The notes under the pieces are model-generated. The model made no database searches and was not told the origin of the DNA. It worked only from the letters and a program-made list of their open reading frames with translations. DNA of 64,000 nt from JARIHD01 sp963815935. Lineage in GTDB: Bacteria > Patescibacteriota > Saccharimonadia > Saccharimonadales > UBA4665. Location: contig CAWFIL010000002.1 in assembly GCA_963815935.1 (NCBI GenBank), positions 420,164 to 484,163 of the forward strand, written 5' to 3'. Both the position numbers and the translations under genes were made by a program. Positions 56,410-64,000 of this stretch are shown here, one piece after another. Position 1 is the first letter of the stretch. Every line of letters starts with the position of its first letter.

Positions 56410-59400
56410 ATTGCAATGCAGCGGGTTTGCTGTCGTCGACCGGATTTGTTACCGAAGCGATGGTTCCGTCGGCGTTAAAGACGTAGGTGCGGCCATCTGA
56501 GTCCAGGAATGTGTAGGTGGCGTTGTCGTTGCGCGTAAGATTGCCGTCTTCGTTGACGGGTGGCTGATAAGCCATTTTGCCTGCATCCCACTTGTACTCG
56601 TGTGTGCTGCCAGTAGAGTCGGTAAGGATAGCACTGTTAGCGGTGATAGTAATGTGGTCGTACGATACGTTGCCGTCTGGGTCAACGCCCAGATTCCAGC
56701 CAACTGGCAAGGCCCTGGATGCCGAAGACAACCACGACGAAGGTACTACCTGCCCAGCGGCGCCAACTGGTGTATCTTTTACCATCAGGTACATCTTGGC
56801 ATTGCCACTATGCTCGTAGTAGTCGATGGTGATTGGTGTTGGTGTGTTGGCGGCTAGATTATAAGCGGCGCCGTACAGGGTTTGCCCGGCATCGTCACTC
56901 CATTTGTTGAATACCGGTGTGTTATTGGTGCCGACGGTAATTCTGGAGCCATCGTCGCTGGTTGTACCAAAGGTGTAGTTACCGGCTACTGGTACTGTGA
57001 CGTAGCCGGTCCAGCGGACCATGAAGTTATCGACAGGTCCACCAGGAACTGCTGCATTAACCCCCCAGTCAAAGCTGACTAGTTTATCGTTACGTTGCAT
57101 GATCATGGTATTGGCACTGTCATTAAAGTCGTGCGTGCCGTTGTCTTTGTAGTAGTGCCCGGTGAGCCCGTGCGTGTTGTCGACTTCGCGAATACCCGTT
57201 TGGAGCCAGCTGCTCGGTACCACCTGCTCGTTCACCGCACCTTTAACGTACATGTGCGCATAGGCCGGGCCGGTTGCCTCGGCGTACTCTACCCGTATGG
57301 GTACCACTTGCCCGGCCGTTAGGCTGATAGATGAGCCATCGTAGCAGACACCAGTGTAGCAACCGCCATTTACATATTGTTGCGTGTTATTGACATATAT
57401 TCTTAACGCATCATCGTTATTGCCACCAAAGTTATAGGTGCCGGTGGCAGGCGCTACGAAGTATCCTGTCCATCTAGCATAGTACCAGTCGTTGTTTATC
57501 ACGCCAGATGCCGGAGAACCAGTGTCCCATCCAAAGTCGATACCCTGATCTACTCGAGTCATATCGGCTGCCGAGCTTGGCGCACCGCCAGAATAGCCAG
57601 ACGCTACGTTCCAGTATTCGCCTACCAATCCATTGCGTGACCGAAGCGGCGAGTTGTAGTCGAGACTTACGCCCATAGAGCCACCAAGTGCACTCGACGA
57701 ATGACTACTAGCGCTTGTACTGGCGTTCCCTGTTGCTAGGTCTACGGAGATGGGGCCTAGGGTGTCAAAGGCCTGAGTCGTATCTTTGCCGGTGCGCGCG
57801 TCTATCCTGAATGATTTCGCCGGTCCCCATGTACTCGTAATGGGCCCGTTCGGATCGTAACTTTGCATTTGTATGTAGTATGTAGATCCGTCTTGTAGGA
57901 TGCCGTCGGGAATAGTCCACTGTGCACTGGTCTGCGGGCTCGAAACCATAACGGCGCCGCCACAACCAGCAGATGTGCTTACGCAGAAGATATATTGCAG
58001 CGCTGCACCCGTTGCGGGGTTGGTGTGCTTGGTCGACGTGAATGACACTTGCGGGTCAATGAATACCTGCCCTTCGACTGGTGAAACCACCGTAGGAGAC
58101 GGTATCACGTCCGTGTAGGTAAACTGGACATAGGAGTACTGAGGATCCCAGTTTTTGTATGTAGTGGCCGCTGTCTCTTGCCCAGTTATCATTAGCCAGG
58201 CATCATAATCGTTGGCGTTGATGCGGCTTTGATAGATGCTGGTTACGTTAATGTCGCCAACTGTGCCGATAGCAACGGTGCTGCTGTTTACGCCAAGGCA
58301 GTTGTAGCTGAGGCAGGTCGCGTGCCAGGCGGTGAAGTTCTGAGTACTGGTTGTCCCCGAGGTGCTTAGCCCTAGGCGTTGCGTCAGGTGCAACGAAGCA
58401 TCGTTGAGCTGTCTGCCTTTTACTGCATGATAGTCCGAGTAAATCGCACCACGCCATGATTGCCAGTAACCCTGAGAATCTTTTACCGAACCGGCAAGTG
58501 GGTTGCATACTGTCGAATCGCAAATATACCCGTCGCTTTTAAAGGACCCGTAGCTGCCACCTGCTCTTGTGCCGAACGCCACCTGGTCTTGGTGAACTGT
58601 TGGATCAATAGCTACTGGGTAGGCATCTGCCGGCAGGCTTGCCAAAAAGTCACGGTCGACAGATATGTTGAGCTGGTTGCCCTTTAGACTCTGTGAGATT
58701 GGTTGCCGTGCCTCAAAACCATACTTGTTAAGACTGATAGTTAGCGGCGCAATCGAGAACCCGTCACCCAATGCGCCCGTAATGTTGTACCCAAACGTGC
58801 CATCCTTGTTCGCCTTGGTCTTTTTGAGTGAACCACCAGCCAGCTTAAAGCTAAAGTTAGCCAGCGAATCCTTATTTTTGAGGACGATATTTTCCTTTAG
58901 CTCCGACGAAAGCACAGCATACTCTACGTCGACGCCAGGCCACAGATTGTAGTAATGCACGGTTTGGTCGCCGTTTGAAGCTGTGGTAATGACAGGTTTG
59001 ACGCTGTTTGCATCAACTGGCGAAAAGCCAACCTGGCTTGCGCCTTGCTTGATTCGTACCATGCCCTGGCTGGCGTCGCTGGGAGCGAAGCGGGCTTGCC
59101 AGCTGTTATCTTTAATGGTGTATGTGTCGGTTTGTGTAAACCAAGACTCAACGCTTCCAAGCGCCTTGCCAAACGGGTTGGTGGAGTCGCCGGCATTTTT
59201 ATCTTCGACCAGCGTGGTGTCGATGGTCTGCCATTTGTCGCTCTTTTTGAAGAATTTGGGGGCGTAGTATTGCTTGGTGGTGTACGAGCCGTCTTTGTTA
59301 CGGAAGGTCGAGGAGTCGGCCGTGCGTTTACCGACTAGCTCTTCTTCTTTGAACGTCGGTTTGGCCGGTACAGTGGTCTGTAGACTTTCTTTAGTAGCCG

Positions 59401-59749
59401 TCTCAGGCTGCTTGGTGGCACCGGGTAGGCCCGGTATGGCAGATTGTGCCCCCGATTGGTAATCTGTAGCTGGCTTGTTGCTGCTCTTGGTTGCGTCAAG
59501 CCCATCGGTATAACTAAAGGAATCGGGTTTGGTGTTGGCGTCTTGATTGAGCGGTGCAGCATGATTGTTGCGTTGCACGCTGTTGGTCTGTTCTGGCTGT
59601 ACGGCTAGTGCCTGCACTACCGAGGCTGGCCCAACGAGCATGCTCAGCCAGAATAACGACAGCATAAACAACGCAATGTAACGCTGCCCCATACCTCTGT
59701 TAGCGTTGATAATCTGCCGAATTTTAGACACACCGAACAAAGACCCCAT
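56327..59749 (-). CDS. RHS/YD-repeat polymorphic toxin, N-terminal part with signal peptide and PA14 domains
   Basis: This 1140-codon frame begins with a hydrophobic signal or anchor (residues about 20-48), a Gln/Asn/Ser-rich linker to about 130, and a beta-rich region (YYAPKFFKKSDKWQTIDT...) that resembles the N-terminal part of wall-associated RHS proteins. Two PA14 domains lie at about 705-850 and 860-1005 (GLVGEYWN..., GLTGHYYKD...). The frame runs into YVYGGTPSRLT and then leaves the RHS frame, which continues at 52804-56409. A good GAGGGGAG ribosome site precedes ATG 59749. PA14 modules usually bind carbohydrate, so it may attach to a host or prey surface. Confidence 0.9.
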   Translation of the reverse strand: MGSLFGVSKIRQIINANRGMGQRYIALFMLSLFWLSMLVGPASVVQALAVQPEQTNSVQRNNHAAPLNQDANTKPDSFSYTDGLDATKSSNKPATDYQSGAQSAIPGLPGATKQPETATKESLQTTVPAKPTFKEEELVGKRTADSSTFRNKDGSYTTKQYYAPKFFKKSDKWQTIDTTLVEDKNAGDSTNPFGKALGSVESWFTQTDTYTIKDNSWQARFAPSDASQGMVRIKQGASQVGFSPVDANSVKPVITTASNGDQTVHYYNLWPGVDVEYAVLSSELKENIVLKNKDSLANFSFKLAGGSLKKTKANKDGTFGYNITGALGDGFSIAPLTISLNKYGFEARQPISQSLKGNQLNISVDRDFLASLPADAYPVAIDPTVHQDQVAFGTRAGGSYGSFKSDGYICDSTVCNPLAGSVKDSQGYWQSWRGAIYSDYHAVKGRQLNDASLHLTQRLGLSTSGTTSTQNFTAWHATCLSYNCLGVNSSTVAIGTVGDINVTSIYQSRINANDYDAWLMITGQETAATTYKNWDPQYSYVQFTYTDVIPSPTVVSPVEGQVFIDPQVSFTSTKHTNPATGAALQYIFCVSTSAGCGGAVMVSSPQTSAQWTIPDGILQDGSTYYIQMQSYDPNGPITSTWGPAKSFRIDARTGKDTTQAFDTLGPISVDLATGNASTSASSHSSSALGGSMGVSLDYNSPLRSRNGLVGEYWNVASGYSGGAPSSAADMTRVDQGIDFGWDTGSPASGVINNDWYYARWTGYFVAPATGTYNFGGNNDDALRIYVNNTQQYVNGGCYTGVCYDGSSISLTAGQVVPIRVEYAEATGPAYAHMYVKGAVNEQVVPSSWLQTGIREVDNTHGLTGHYYKDNGTHDFNDSANTMIMQRNDKLVSFDWGVNAAVPGGPVDNFMVRWTGYVTVPVAGNYTFGTTSDDGSRITVGTNNTPVFNKWSDDAGQTLYGAAYNLAANTPTPITIDYYEHSGNAKMYLMVKDTPVGAAGQVVPSSWLSSASRALPVGWNLGVDPDGNVSYDHITITANSAILTDSTGSTHEYKWDAGKMAYQPPVNEDGNLTRNDNATYTFLDSDGRTYVFNADGTIASVTNPVDDSKPAALQYVYGGTPSRLTPDNRWGNLRPMGKSLL

Positions 59750-59844
59750 TGCTTTTTCTCCCCTCGCAGTTTGGTTTCTGTCCGCAGGATACCCGAAGTT
59801 GCCTGCAATGACAATGACAATCGCAGCACTTAGTTATTGTAGAA

Positions 59845-59871
59845 AATATAACGACCGTTCGCAGATTGTAA
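59845..59871 (-). promoter_or_regulatory. Weak promoter candidate of the RHS gene
   Basis: On the minus strand TTACAA (59866-59871), a 15-base spacer and TATATT (59845-59850) lie about 95 bases upstream of the RHS start. The spacer is short. The rest of the 268-base gap 59750-60017 shows no gene, tRNA or strong hairpin. Confidence 0.3.
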
Positions 59872-60017
59872 CAGATACAAAATGTGTGGATAAAGGATTC
59901 CGAAAATGCCCCGGCGCCTAGGAGCCCTACCTATAATAAGCAGATACTCAGCTGTCTTGGCTCGCAGCCGGCGCTGCTGCCAAACATAGACAAAACCCGT
60001 GAGATCATTGAGCAGCC

Positions 60018-60620
60018 TTAGTCGGTCTCGGGCTCCTCGGCTAGTGCCAGTTGTGTATTTCGCTTGCCAAGAAGTGACGCGCCAACCACGCCAAAGTTGA
60101 TGGCCACCAACGAAACCGGATAAGCGTACAGGATTATGGCTGCGCTCCCTCCTACAGCGGGCAGCGCCAGTAGACCGGCGGAGCCTATTAAGCTCCAGGT
60201 AGTTAGTGTTTCGCTACCAGGCTGTTTATACACTTTTATGATGGTTGGTACGACTGCCGTTGTTTCGATGCCTACTAGCAACAGGATCGCCGTCGAGGCG
60301 TTTTTCGTAAAGAACCATGCCGCCAACGCCAGGCAGGCACAGGCTAGCAACGCTGTGTCCCGATGGCAGAGCGCCCCTGAGCCGTAACGAATAGCTAGAA
60401 CACACACTACAGCTACCCCTATAAGCTGCAAGCCGATCAGCCACAGGGAGCTAGTGGCGCCTTCGGCGAGCTGGGCAAGGAACAGGCCACTATACTCAAC
60501 GCTCCAGATGATCCATGAAGCACGCTCAGGTTGGGTTCTACCGGCAATAATGTCGCGTACATACGGTACGTAGGCGACAATTCCCACAATTCCAGCTAAA
60601 ACACCAAGTGCGGCTACCAC
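60018..60620 (-). CDS. PQ-loop-like multispan membrane protein
   Basis: The 200-residue protein has about seven membrane spans and two related halves: VAYVPYVRDIIAGRTQPERASWIIW near residue 15 and VPTIIKVYKQPGSETLTTWSL near residue 130. Each has the proline-containing loop pattern of the SWEET and PQ-loop group. Such proteins carry sugars or amino acids, or act in lipid transport. It follows the glycosyltransferase by 18 bases and may share its transcript. Substrate cannot be told. Confidence 0.65.
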   Translation of the reverse strand: MVAALGVLAGIVGIVAYVPYVRDIIAGRTQPERASWIIWSVEYSGLFLAQLAEGATSSLWLIGLQLIGVAVVCVLAIRYGSGALCHRDTALLACACLALAAWFFTKNASTAILLLVGIETTAVVPTIIKVYKQPGSETLTTWSLIGSAGLLALPAVGGSAAIILYAYPVSLVAINFGVVGASLLGKRNTQLALAEEPETD

Positions 60621-60638
60621 GTTCGCTCCCCTTAGGGA

Positions 60639-61835
60639 TTACAGATTTTTGAAGATTTGTGCGTACTTGGAGGCAATGACATCCCACGCGAAGTTCTCGG
60701 CAATGTAACTGACGCCGCGCTGGCCTAGCTTGGCGCACAGTTTGGGATCTTGTTGCAGCCGGGCGATAGCCTTGGCGATAGCCGCACTGTCTTTTTGCGG
60801 TACAACCAAGCCGTTTATTTCGTGCTTGATGATGTCCTTGATGCCGCCGGTGTTGGTGGTGACAACTGGCAGGCTCATGGCTGAGGCTTCGGCGAACACC
60901 ACACCAAAGGCTTCTTTCCAGCCATTGTCAGTTTCGATGGAAGGACCTACGAAGGCGTTGGCCTGTGCGTAATATGGAGCCAGCACATCTTGCTGCACCC
61001 AGCCGACCAGTGTGATTTGTTTCTCCAACTTGTGTTTTTTGATGTACGCGGCCAGCTGTGGGCGGGCTTCGCCGTCACCTACTACGTTCAAATGGACGGC
61101 TACCTTTTGGTCGCGTAGCTGCTTAATGGCTTCAAACAGGTATGTCAGTCCTTTGGCTTCAACGACCCGGCCGACGAATAGCAGCTCAAAGGCCTTGCCT
61201 GCCTGGCGTGAATCTGGCCGTTTGAAGCGGTCAAGGTCGACGCCCATTGGGATAATTGGGTATTCGCGGTCGAACAAGCCCTGGCATACTTCCTGGGTGG
61301 CGGAGCTGTTCACGATGACCGCATTGGCGCGTTGCAGTGTGAAGCGTTTTACCTTGCGCATGGTGCCGCCGTTGAGCGTGAACACGTCGGCGCCGTGGAT
61401 GGAAATGACCACCTTATTCTTAAAAATAGGTTTGAGCAGCACAGCCACAAAGCCTTGCGGGATTAGCCAGTGGGCGTTCACGATCGCTCGGTTGCTGCGT
61501 ACGCAAGCCCAAAAGGTTACCCATAATTCACTCCATATATATAAGAGTGACTTGAGCGGGTACAATTTGTTCTTTTTGAACTCGCCGTAGGCGATGTTTT
61601 CTTGGCTGTAGGGCAAAAAGTAGTGGAAGCGTGTGATGTCCACGTTGTCGGATGGGCTGACCGGGTGTTCCTTGTGCTTGGCACCTTTGTAGTGCGGCAC
61701 GATAACCCTGATGCTCCGGAACTTGCCGGACATTTGGTTGACGAAATTCTCGACGAAGTTGGGTACCTTGTCATTTGCCCATCGTGGATACGTAGAGGCC
61801 AGGACGACCAGCGTCCGCTGTTCAATATTCTTCAT
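60639..61835 (-). CDS. Glycosyltransferase family 4
   Basis: The 398-residue GT-B enzyme has an N-terminal acceptor-binding half (ASTYPRWANDKVPNF early, then ISIHGADVF) and a C-terminal NDP-sugar-binding half (LFVGRVVEAKGLTYLFEAI near residue 218, VGDGEARPQL, and the ExxxxxxE signature KEAFGVVFAEASAMSLPVV). It probably transfers a sugar to a lipid or polysaccharide for the cell envelope, using sugar nucleotides such as those from GalU. It lies upstream of the PQ-loop gene. Product unknown. Confidence 0.92.
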   Translation of the reverse strand: MKNIEQRTLVVLASTYPRWANDKVPNFVENFVNQMSGKFRSIRVIVPHYKGAKHKEHPVSPSDNVDITRFHYFLPYSQENIAYGEFKKNKLYPLKSLLYIWSELWVTFWACVRSNRAIVNAHWLIPQGFVAVLLKPIFKNKVVISIHGADVFTLNGGTMRKVKRFTLQRANAVIVNSSATQEVCQGLFDREYPIIPMGVDLDRFKRPDSRQAGKAFELLFVGRVVEAKGLTYLFEAIKQLRDQKVAVHLNVVGDGEARPQLAAYIKKHKLEKQITLVGWVQQDVLAPYYAQANAFVGPSIETDNGWKEAFGVVFAEASAMSLPVVTTNTGGIKDIIKHEINGLVVPQKDSAAIAKAIARLQQDPKLCAKLGQRGVSYIAENFAWDVIASKYAQIFKNL

Positions 61836-61847
61836 CCCCCCATCATA

Positions 61848-61864
61848 CCAAGGCCGGGCCTTGG
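61848..61864. repeat. REP-like palindrome, left copy
   Basis: ccaaggccgggccttgg is a palindrome-like 17-mer (8-base arms and one central base). It lies 21 bases downstream of the RAYT stop. The reverse complement occurs at 62573-62589, on the other side of the RAYT gene. Confidence 0.8.
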
Positions 61865-61885
61865 AATCCCAGAAATATTGTCTAG

Positions 61886-62503
61886 CTAGGTATCTGCTTG
61901 GTGTCTCTTTTCGCGTCCGATTAGCTTGTGCTCCTCCTCGTGGTCCAGCACAAACCGCTTGTATTGCTGCCGACTGTCAAAAAGTGACAGGATTGGCGCC
62001 GGTCTAAGCCACTCGCGAGCAAAACTCTTGTCGGTGTAATCGCGATAGCTGCTGTGTTGCCACGTTTTAAAGTTCCAGTGGTTTAGGTGAATGTACCGAG
62101 TTATGTGCTGCAGCTGGCTGTCGGCTAACATCTCTACGGCTCTGAAACGATTCTCGAACAAAGGGCCGCGTCGTTCGTATCTTTTGTTAAAATAAAGCGA
62201 ATATGCAGTGCAAATACTTTGCATAAACTGCGCCACGCCCAACATTTCGCGCTGAAAGATGAGCATATGAAAATGATTTGGCATTAAACAGTAGGCATTG
62301 AGATCGAGAGTTTCGCGGAATTGTTTATATGCCCTGCCGCGCGGGTCTTCCGCTGTAGTGGCAGATAACGAACGGGCAAGCAGATGCTCAAACCGTGCGT
62401 AGTCTGCCTCGCAATTGAAGATTAATCCCTTGTTTATGCCGCGGTTATAAACATGATAGTACTGGTTTGGCTCGTAGATTTTAATGATATTTCTTCCTGG
62501 CAT
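61886..62503 (-). CDS. REP-associated tyrosine transposase (RAYT, Y1_Tnp)
   Basis: The 205-residue protein belongs to the HUH single-strand transposase group. The HUH motif is NHFHM (H77, H79), YHVYNRG (near residue 15) is the family start, and the catalytic tyrosine is likely Y101 or Y104 in TAYSLYFN. RAYT proteins are usually single-copy and act on nearby REP palindromes, one of which lies on each side here. Start ATG 62503 is chosen from the family N-terminus. It is oriented leftward between the glycosyltransferase and the flavoprotein. Confidence 0.92.
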   Translation of the reverse strand: MPGRNIIKIYEPNQYYHVYNRGINKGLIFNCEADYARFEHLLARSLSATTAEDPRGRAYKQFRETLDLNAYCLMPNHFHMLIFQREMLGVAQFMQSICTAYSLYFNKRYERRGPLFENRFRAVEMLADSQLQHITRYIHLNHWNFKTWQHSSYRDYTDKSFAREWLRPAPILSLFDSRQQYKRFVLDHEEEHKLIGREKRHQADT

Positions 62504-62572
62504 GTTCCGCAGCTAACAGCACCTTGCCCAGAAACGCCAGCGCCAAAACTACTACGCCATATTCCCACGTTT

Positions 62573-62589
62573 CCAAGGCCCGGCCTTGG
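62573..62589. repeat. REP-like palindrome, right copy
   Basis: ccaaggcccggccttgg is the reverse complement of the left copy at 61848-61864. It lies 69 bases upstream of the RAYT start and 39 bases before the next gene. The inverted pair resembles a REPIN-type unit. Confidence 0.8.
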
Positions 62590-62628
62590 AGGGGTTGGAA
62601 AGTATTCCGCTCATGCTAAGCTAGTGGT

Positions 62629-64000
62629 ATGGATGAATTCAAACAAAAACTCCAGCGGGCAGGCTTTGCGGGCGAGGTCAAAGACGACGCCACGACCAAA
62701 GAGTTTTATAGTCACGACGCCAGCTTGTTCGAGGTTAAGCCCAAGCTGGTCGTCTTCCCCAGAGACAGTAAAGACGTGCAGGTGCTGGTCAAAACCCTCG
62801 CGGCTGCCAAGAAGACCATGCCGGAACTGTCGGCCACGGCACGTTCGGCCGGCACGGATATGTCTGGTGGCGCTATCAACGACTCGGTTATCGTTGACTT
62901 CAATAAGCACTTTACCAAGATTGAGCACGTCTCGGCGACCGAAGCCCACGCCCAGCCCGGCGTGTTTTACCGCGACTTCGAGAAAGAGACACTCAAACAC
63001 AAGGCGATTATGCCTAGCTACCCTGCCTCACGCGATCTGTGCACCATTGGCGGTATGGTGGCCAACAACTCAGGCGGTGAGAAATCACTGGAATATGGCA
63101 AGACCGAGGGCTTTGTAAACGAGTTGCACGTGGTTTTTGCCGACGGCAACGAGTATCTGGTGAAGCCGCTCAACAAGCAGCAGCTCATCAAAAAAATGGC
63201 CCAAAAAGATTACGAAGGACGACTGTACAAAGAACTTTTCGAGCTGGTTGAATCCAATTACGATACCATCAAGGCCGCCAAACCTAACGTCACCAAAAAC
63301 TCCATGGGCTACAACCTATGGGACGTGTGGGATCGTGAAACGGGCATTTTTGACCTGGGCAAACTGATCGTTGGTTCTCAGGGTACGCTGGGCTTTGTAA
63401 CCGACGTCAAATTCCGCCTGGTACCCACTCGTGATTACACTGGTTTGCTGGTTTGCTTCATGAAGGACATCAAGCCGCTTGGCGAAGTCATCAATAAAGT
63501 GCTGGAGCACAAGCCGGCCACCTTTGAATCGTTCGACGACAACACGCTGTACTTGTCGATCCGTTTCCTGCCATCCTTCCGCAAGTACCTGGGCTGGTGG
63601 GGTTTGTTCAAACTGCTCATTAGCTTAATCCCGGATGGTTTTATGCTGCTGCGCGGTATTCCTAAGCTGATCCTGATGGTGGAGTTCAATGGTCACGGCC
63701 AGCAAGAAGTTGATGATAAAATCAACAAGCTGCGCAACGACCTCAAGCCCTACCACATGGCCATGGAACGTGACGACACCGCTGCTAAGAGCCAAAAATT
63801 CTGGATTATGCGCCGCCAAAGCTTCAACTTGCTGCGTAGCAAAGTGAAAGACAAGCACACCGCACCGTTTATCGACGACCTAGTGGTCAACCCGCCGTAC
63901 CTCACGGAGTTTCTGCCGCGTTTGCGCAAGATTATTAAAAAGTACAAACTGCAAGCGACCATTGCTGGGCACATGGGCGACGGCAACTTCCATATTATCC
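62629..64000 (+). CDS. FAD-binding oxidoreductase of the GlcD/D-lactate dehydrogenase type (3'-truncated)
   Basis: This frame starts at ATG 62629 (MDEFKQKLQRAGFAGEV) and stays open to the window end, giving 457 residues so far. It has a PCMH-type FAD-binding domain: PRDSKDVQVLV, RSAGTDMSGGA, YPASRDLCTIGGMVANNSGG, and GSQGTLGFVTDVKFRL. A FAD-oxidase C-terminal domain ends in GHMGDGNFHII, the metal-site motif. The family oxidises 2-hydroxyacids (D-lactate, glycolate, 2-hydroxyglutarate) and may feed electrons to a quinone. No Fe-S domain is seen in the visible part. No ribosome site is clear before the ATG. Confidence 0.9.
   Translation, partial: MDEFKQKLQRAGFAGEVKDDATTKEFYSHDASLFEVKPKLVVFPRDSKDVQVLVKTLAAAKKTMPELSATARSAGTDMSGGAINDSVIVDFNKHFTKIEHVSATEAHAQPGVFYRDFEKETLKHKAIMPSYPASRDLCTIGGMVANNSGGEKSLEYGKTEGFVNELHVVFADGNEYLVKPLNKQQLIKKMAQKDYEGRLYKELFELVESNYDTIKAAKPNVTKNSMGYNLWDVWDRETGIFDLGKLIVGSQGTLGFVTDVKFRLVPTRDYTGLLVCFMKDIKPLGEVINKVLEHKPATFESFDDNTLYLSIRFLPSFRKYLGWWGLFKLLISLIPDGFMLLRGIPKLILMVEFNGHGQQEVDDKINKLRNDLKPYHMAMERDDTAAKSQKFWIMRRQSFNLLRSKVKDKHTAPFIDDLVVNPPYLTEFLPRLRKIIKKYKLQATIAGHMGDGNFHII

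Noticed and set aside
59930..60017. A possible tRNA or small RNA in the gap before the PQ-loop gene
   Set aside because: No acceptor stem, T-loop or anticodon arm could be paired.
1..64000. CRISPR arrays, rRNA or tRNA genes
   Set aside because: No regularly spaced direct repeats or conserved RNA cores were seen anywhere in the window.

Overview
The window reads as chromosomal DNA of a Candidate Phyla Radiation bacterium, most likely a Saccharibacteria (TM7) of the free-living or soil and sludge type. This is inferred from gene content and gene style: standard genetic code, short intergenic gaps, F-type ATP synthase beside a hydrogenase-like membrane complex, a type II NADH dehydrogenase, many orphan secreted or anchored proteins, and no biosynthetic operons. 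No rRNA, tRNA or CRISPR was seen. Both ends cut through genes (atpA on the left, a GlcD/Dld-type flavoprotein on the right).

Layout. 1-4290: end of the ATP synthase operon (atpA, atpG, atpD, an orphan ORF, atpC) closed by a perfect terminator. 4307-5352: an unknown gene and a divergent promoter region. 5353-12533: a six-gene energy-converting-hydrogenase-related (Ehr/Hyf-like) complex whose soluble subunits have lost the NiFe cysteines and three of the four Fe-S cysteines. 12617-13946: an aquaporin and a GtrA-type protein. 14130-20737: a leftward four-gene operon of large fibre-like proteins ending in a kelch protein. 20814-23903: a leftward four-gene WxL-like cell-surface operon. 23985-27356: a UvrD-type helicase with a RecB-like nuclease domain. 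27526-29934: a beta-helix, pectate-lyase-like protein.

30074-38842 carries small and anchored proteins, an AAA+ ATPase, NDH-2, GalU, a DUF898 and a DUF998 protein. 38941-43075 is a second fibre-like pair, including a DMFase-like/DUF4082 protein. 43085-48390 holds an amidoligase-like protein, a SIMPL protein, a SIS protein, an anchored protein and a kinase-like protein. 48616-50957 contains two small zinc-ribbon genes with unusually GC-rich codon use, a quinone oxidoreductase and a NUDIX hydrolase. 51008-59749 is an RHS/YD-repeat polymorphic toxin locus: a large RHS gene split by one frameshift, a candidate immunity gene, and a decayed orphan RHS tip with its own candidate immunity gene. 60018-62589 has a PQ-loop-like protein, a GT4 glycosyltransferase and a RAYT transposase flanked by inverted REP palindromes.

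How it fits together. The membrane energy genes (ATP synthase, Ehr-like complex, NDH-2, GlcD/Dld-like dehydrogenase) suggest a proton- or sodium-based economy in a small genome, with an ion-translocating complex that appears to carry no redox cofactor. Most of the remaining coding capacity is for surface-exposed or exported proteins, which suits an epibiont that attaches to and competes with other bacteria. Near-identical CRP/FNR-like palindromes sit about 41-42 bases upstream of the predicted starts of both the fibre operon and the WxL-like operon, which suggests that these two surface systems are co-regulated.
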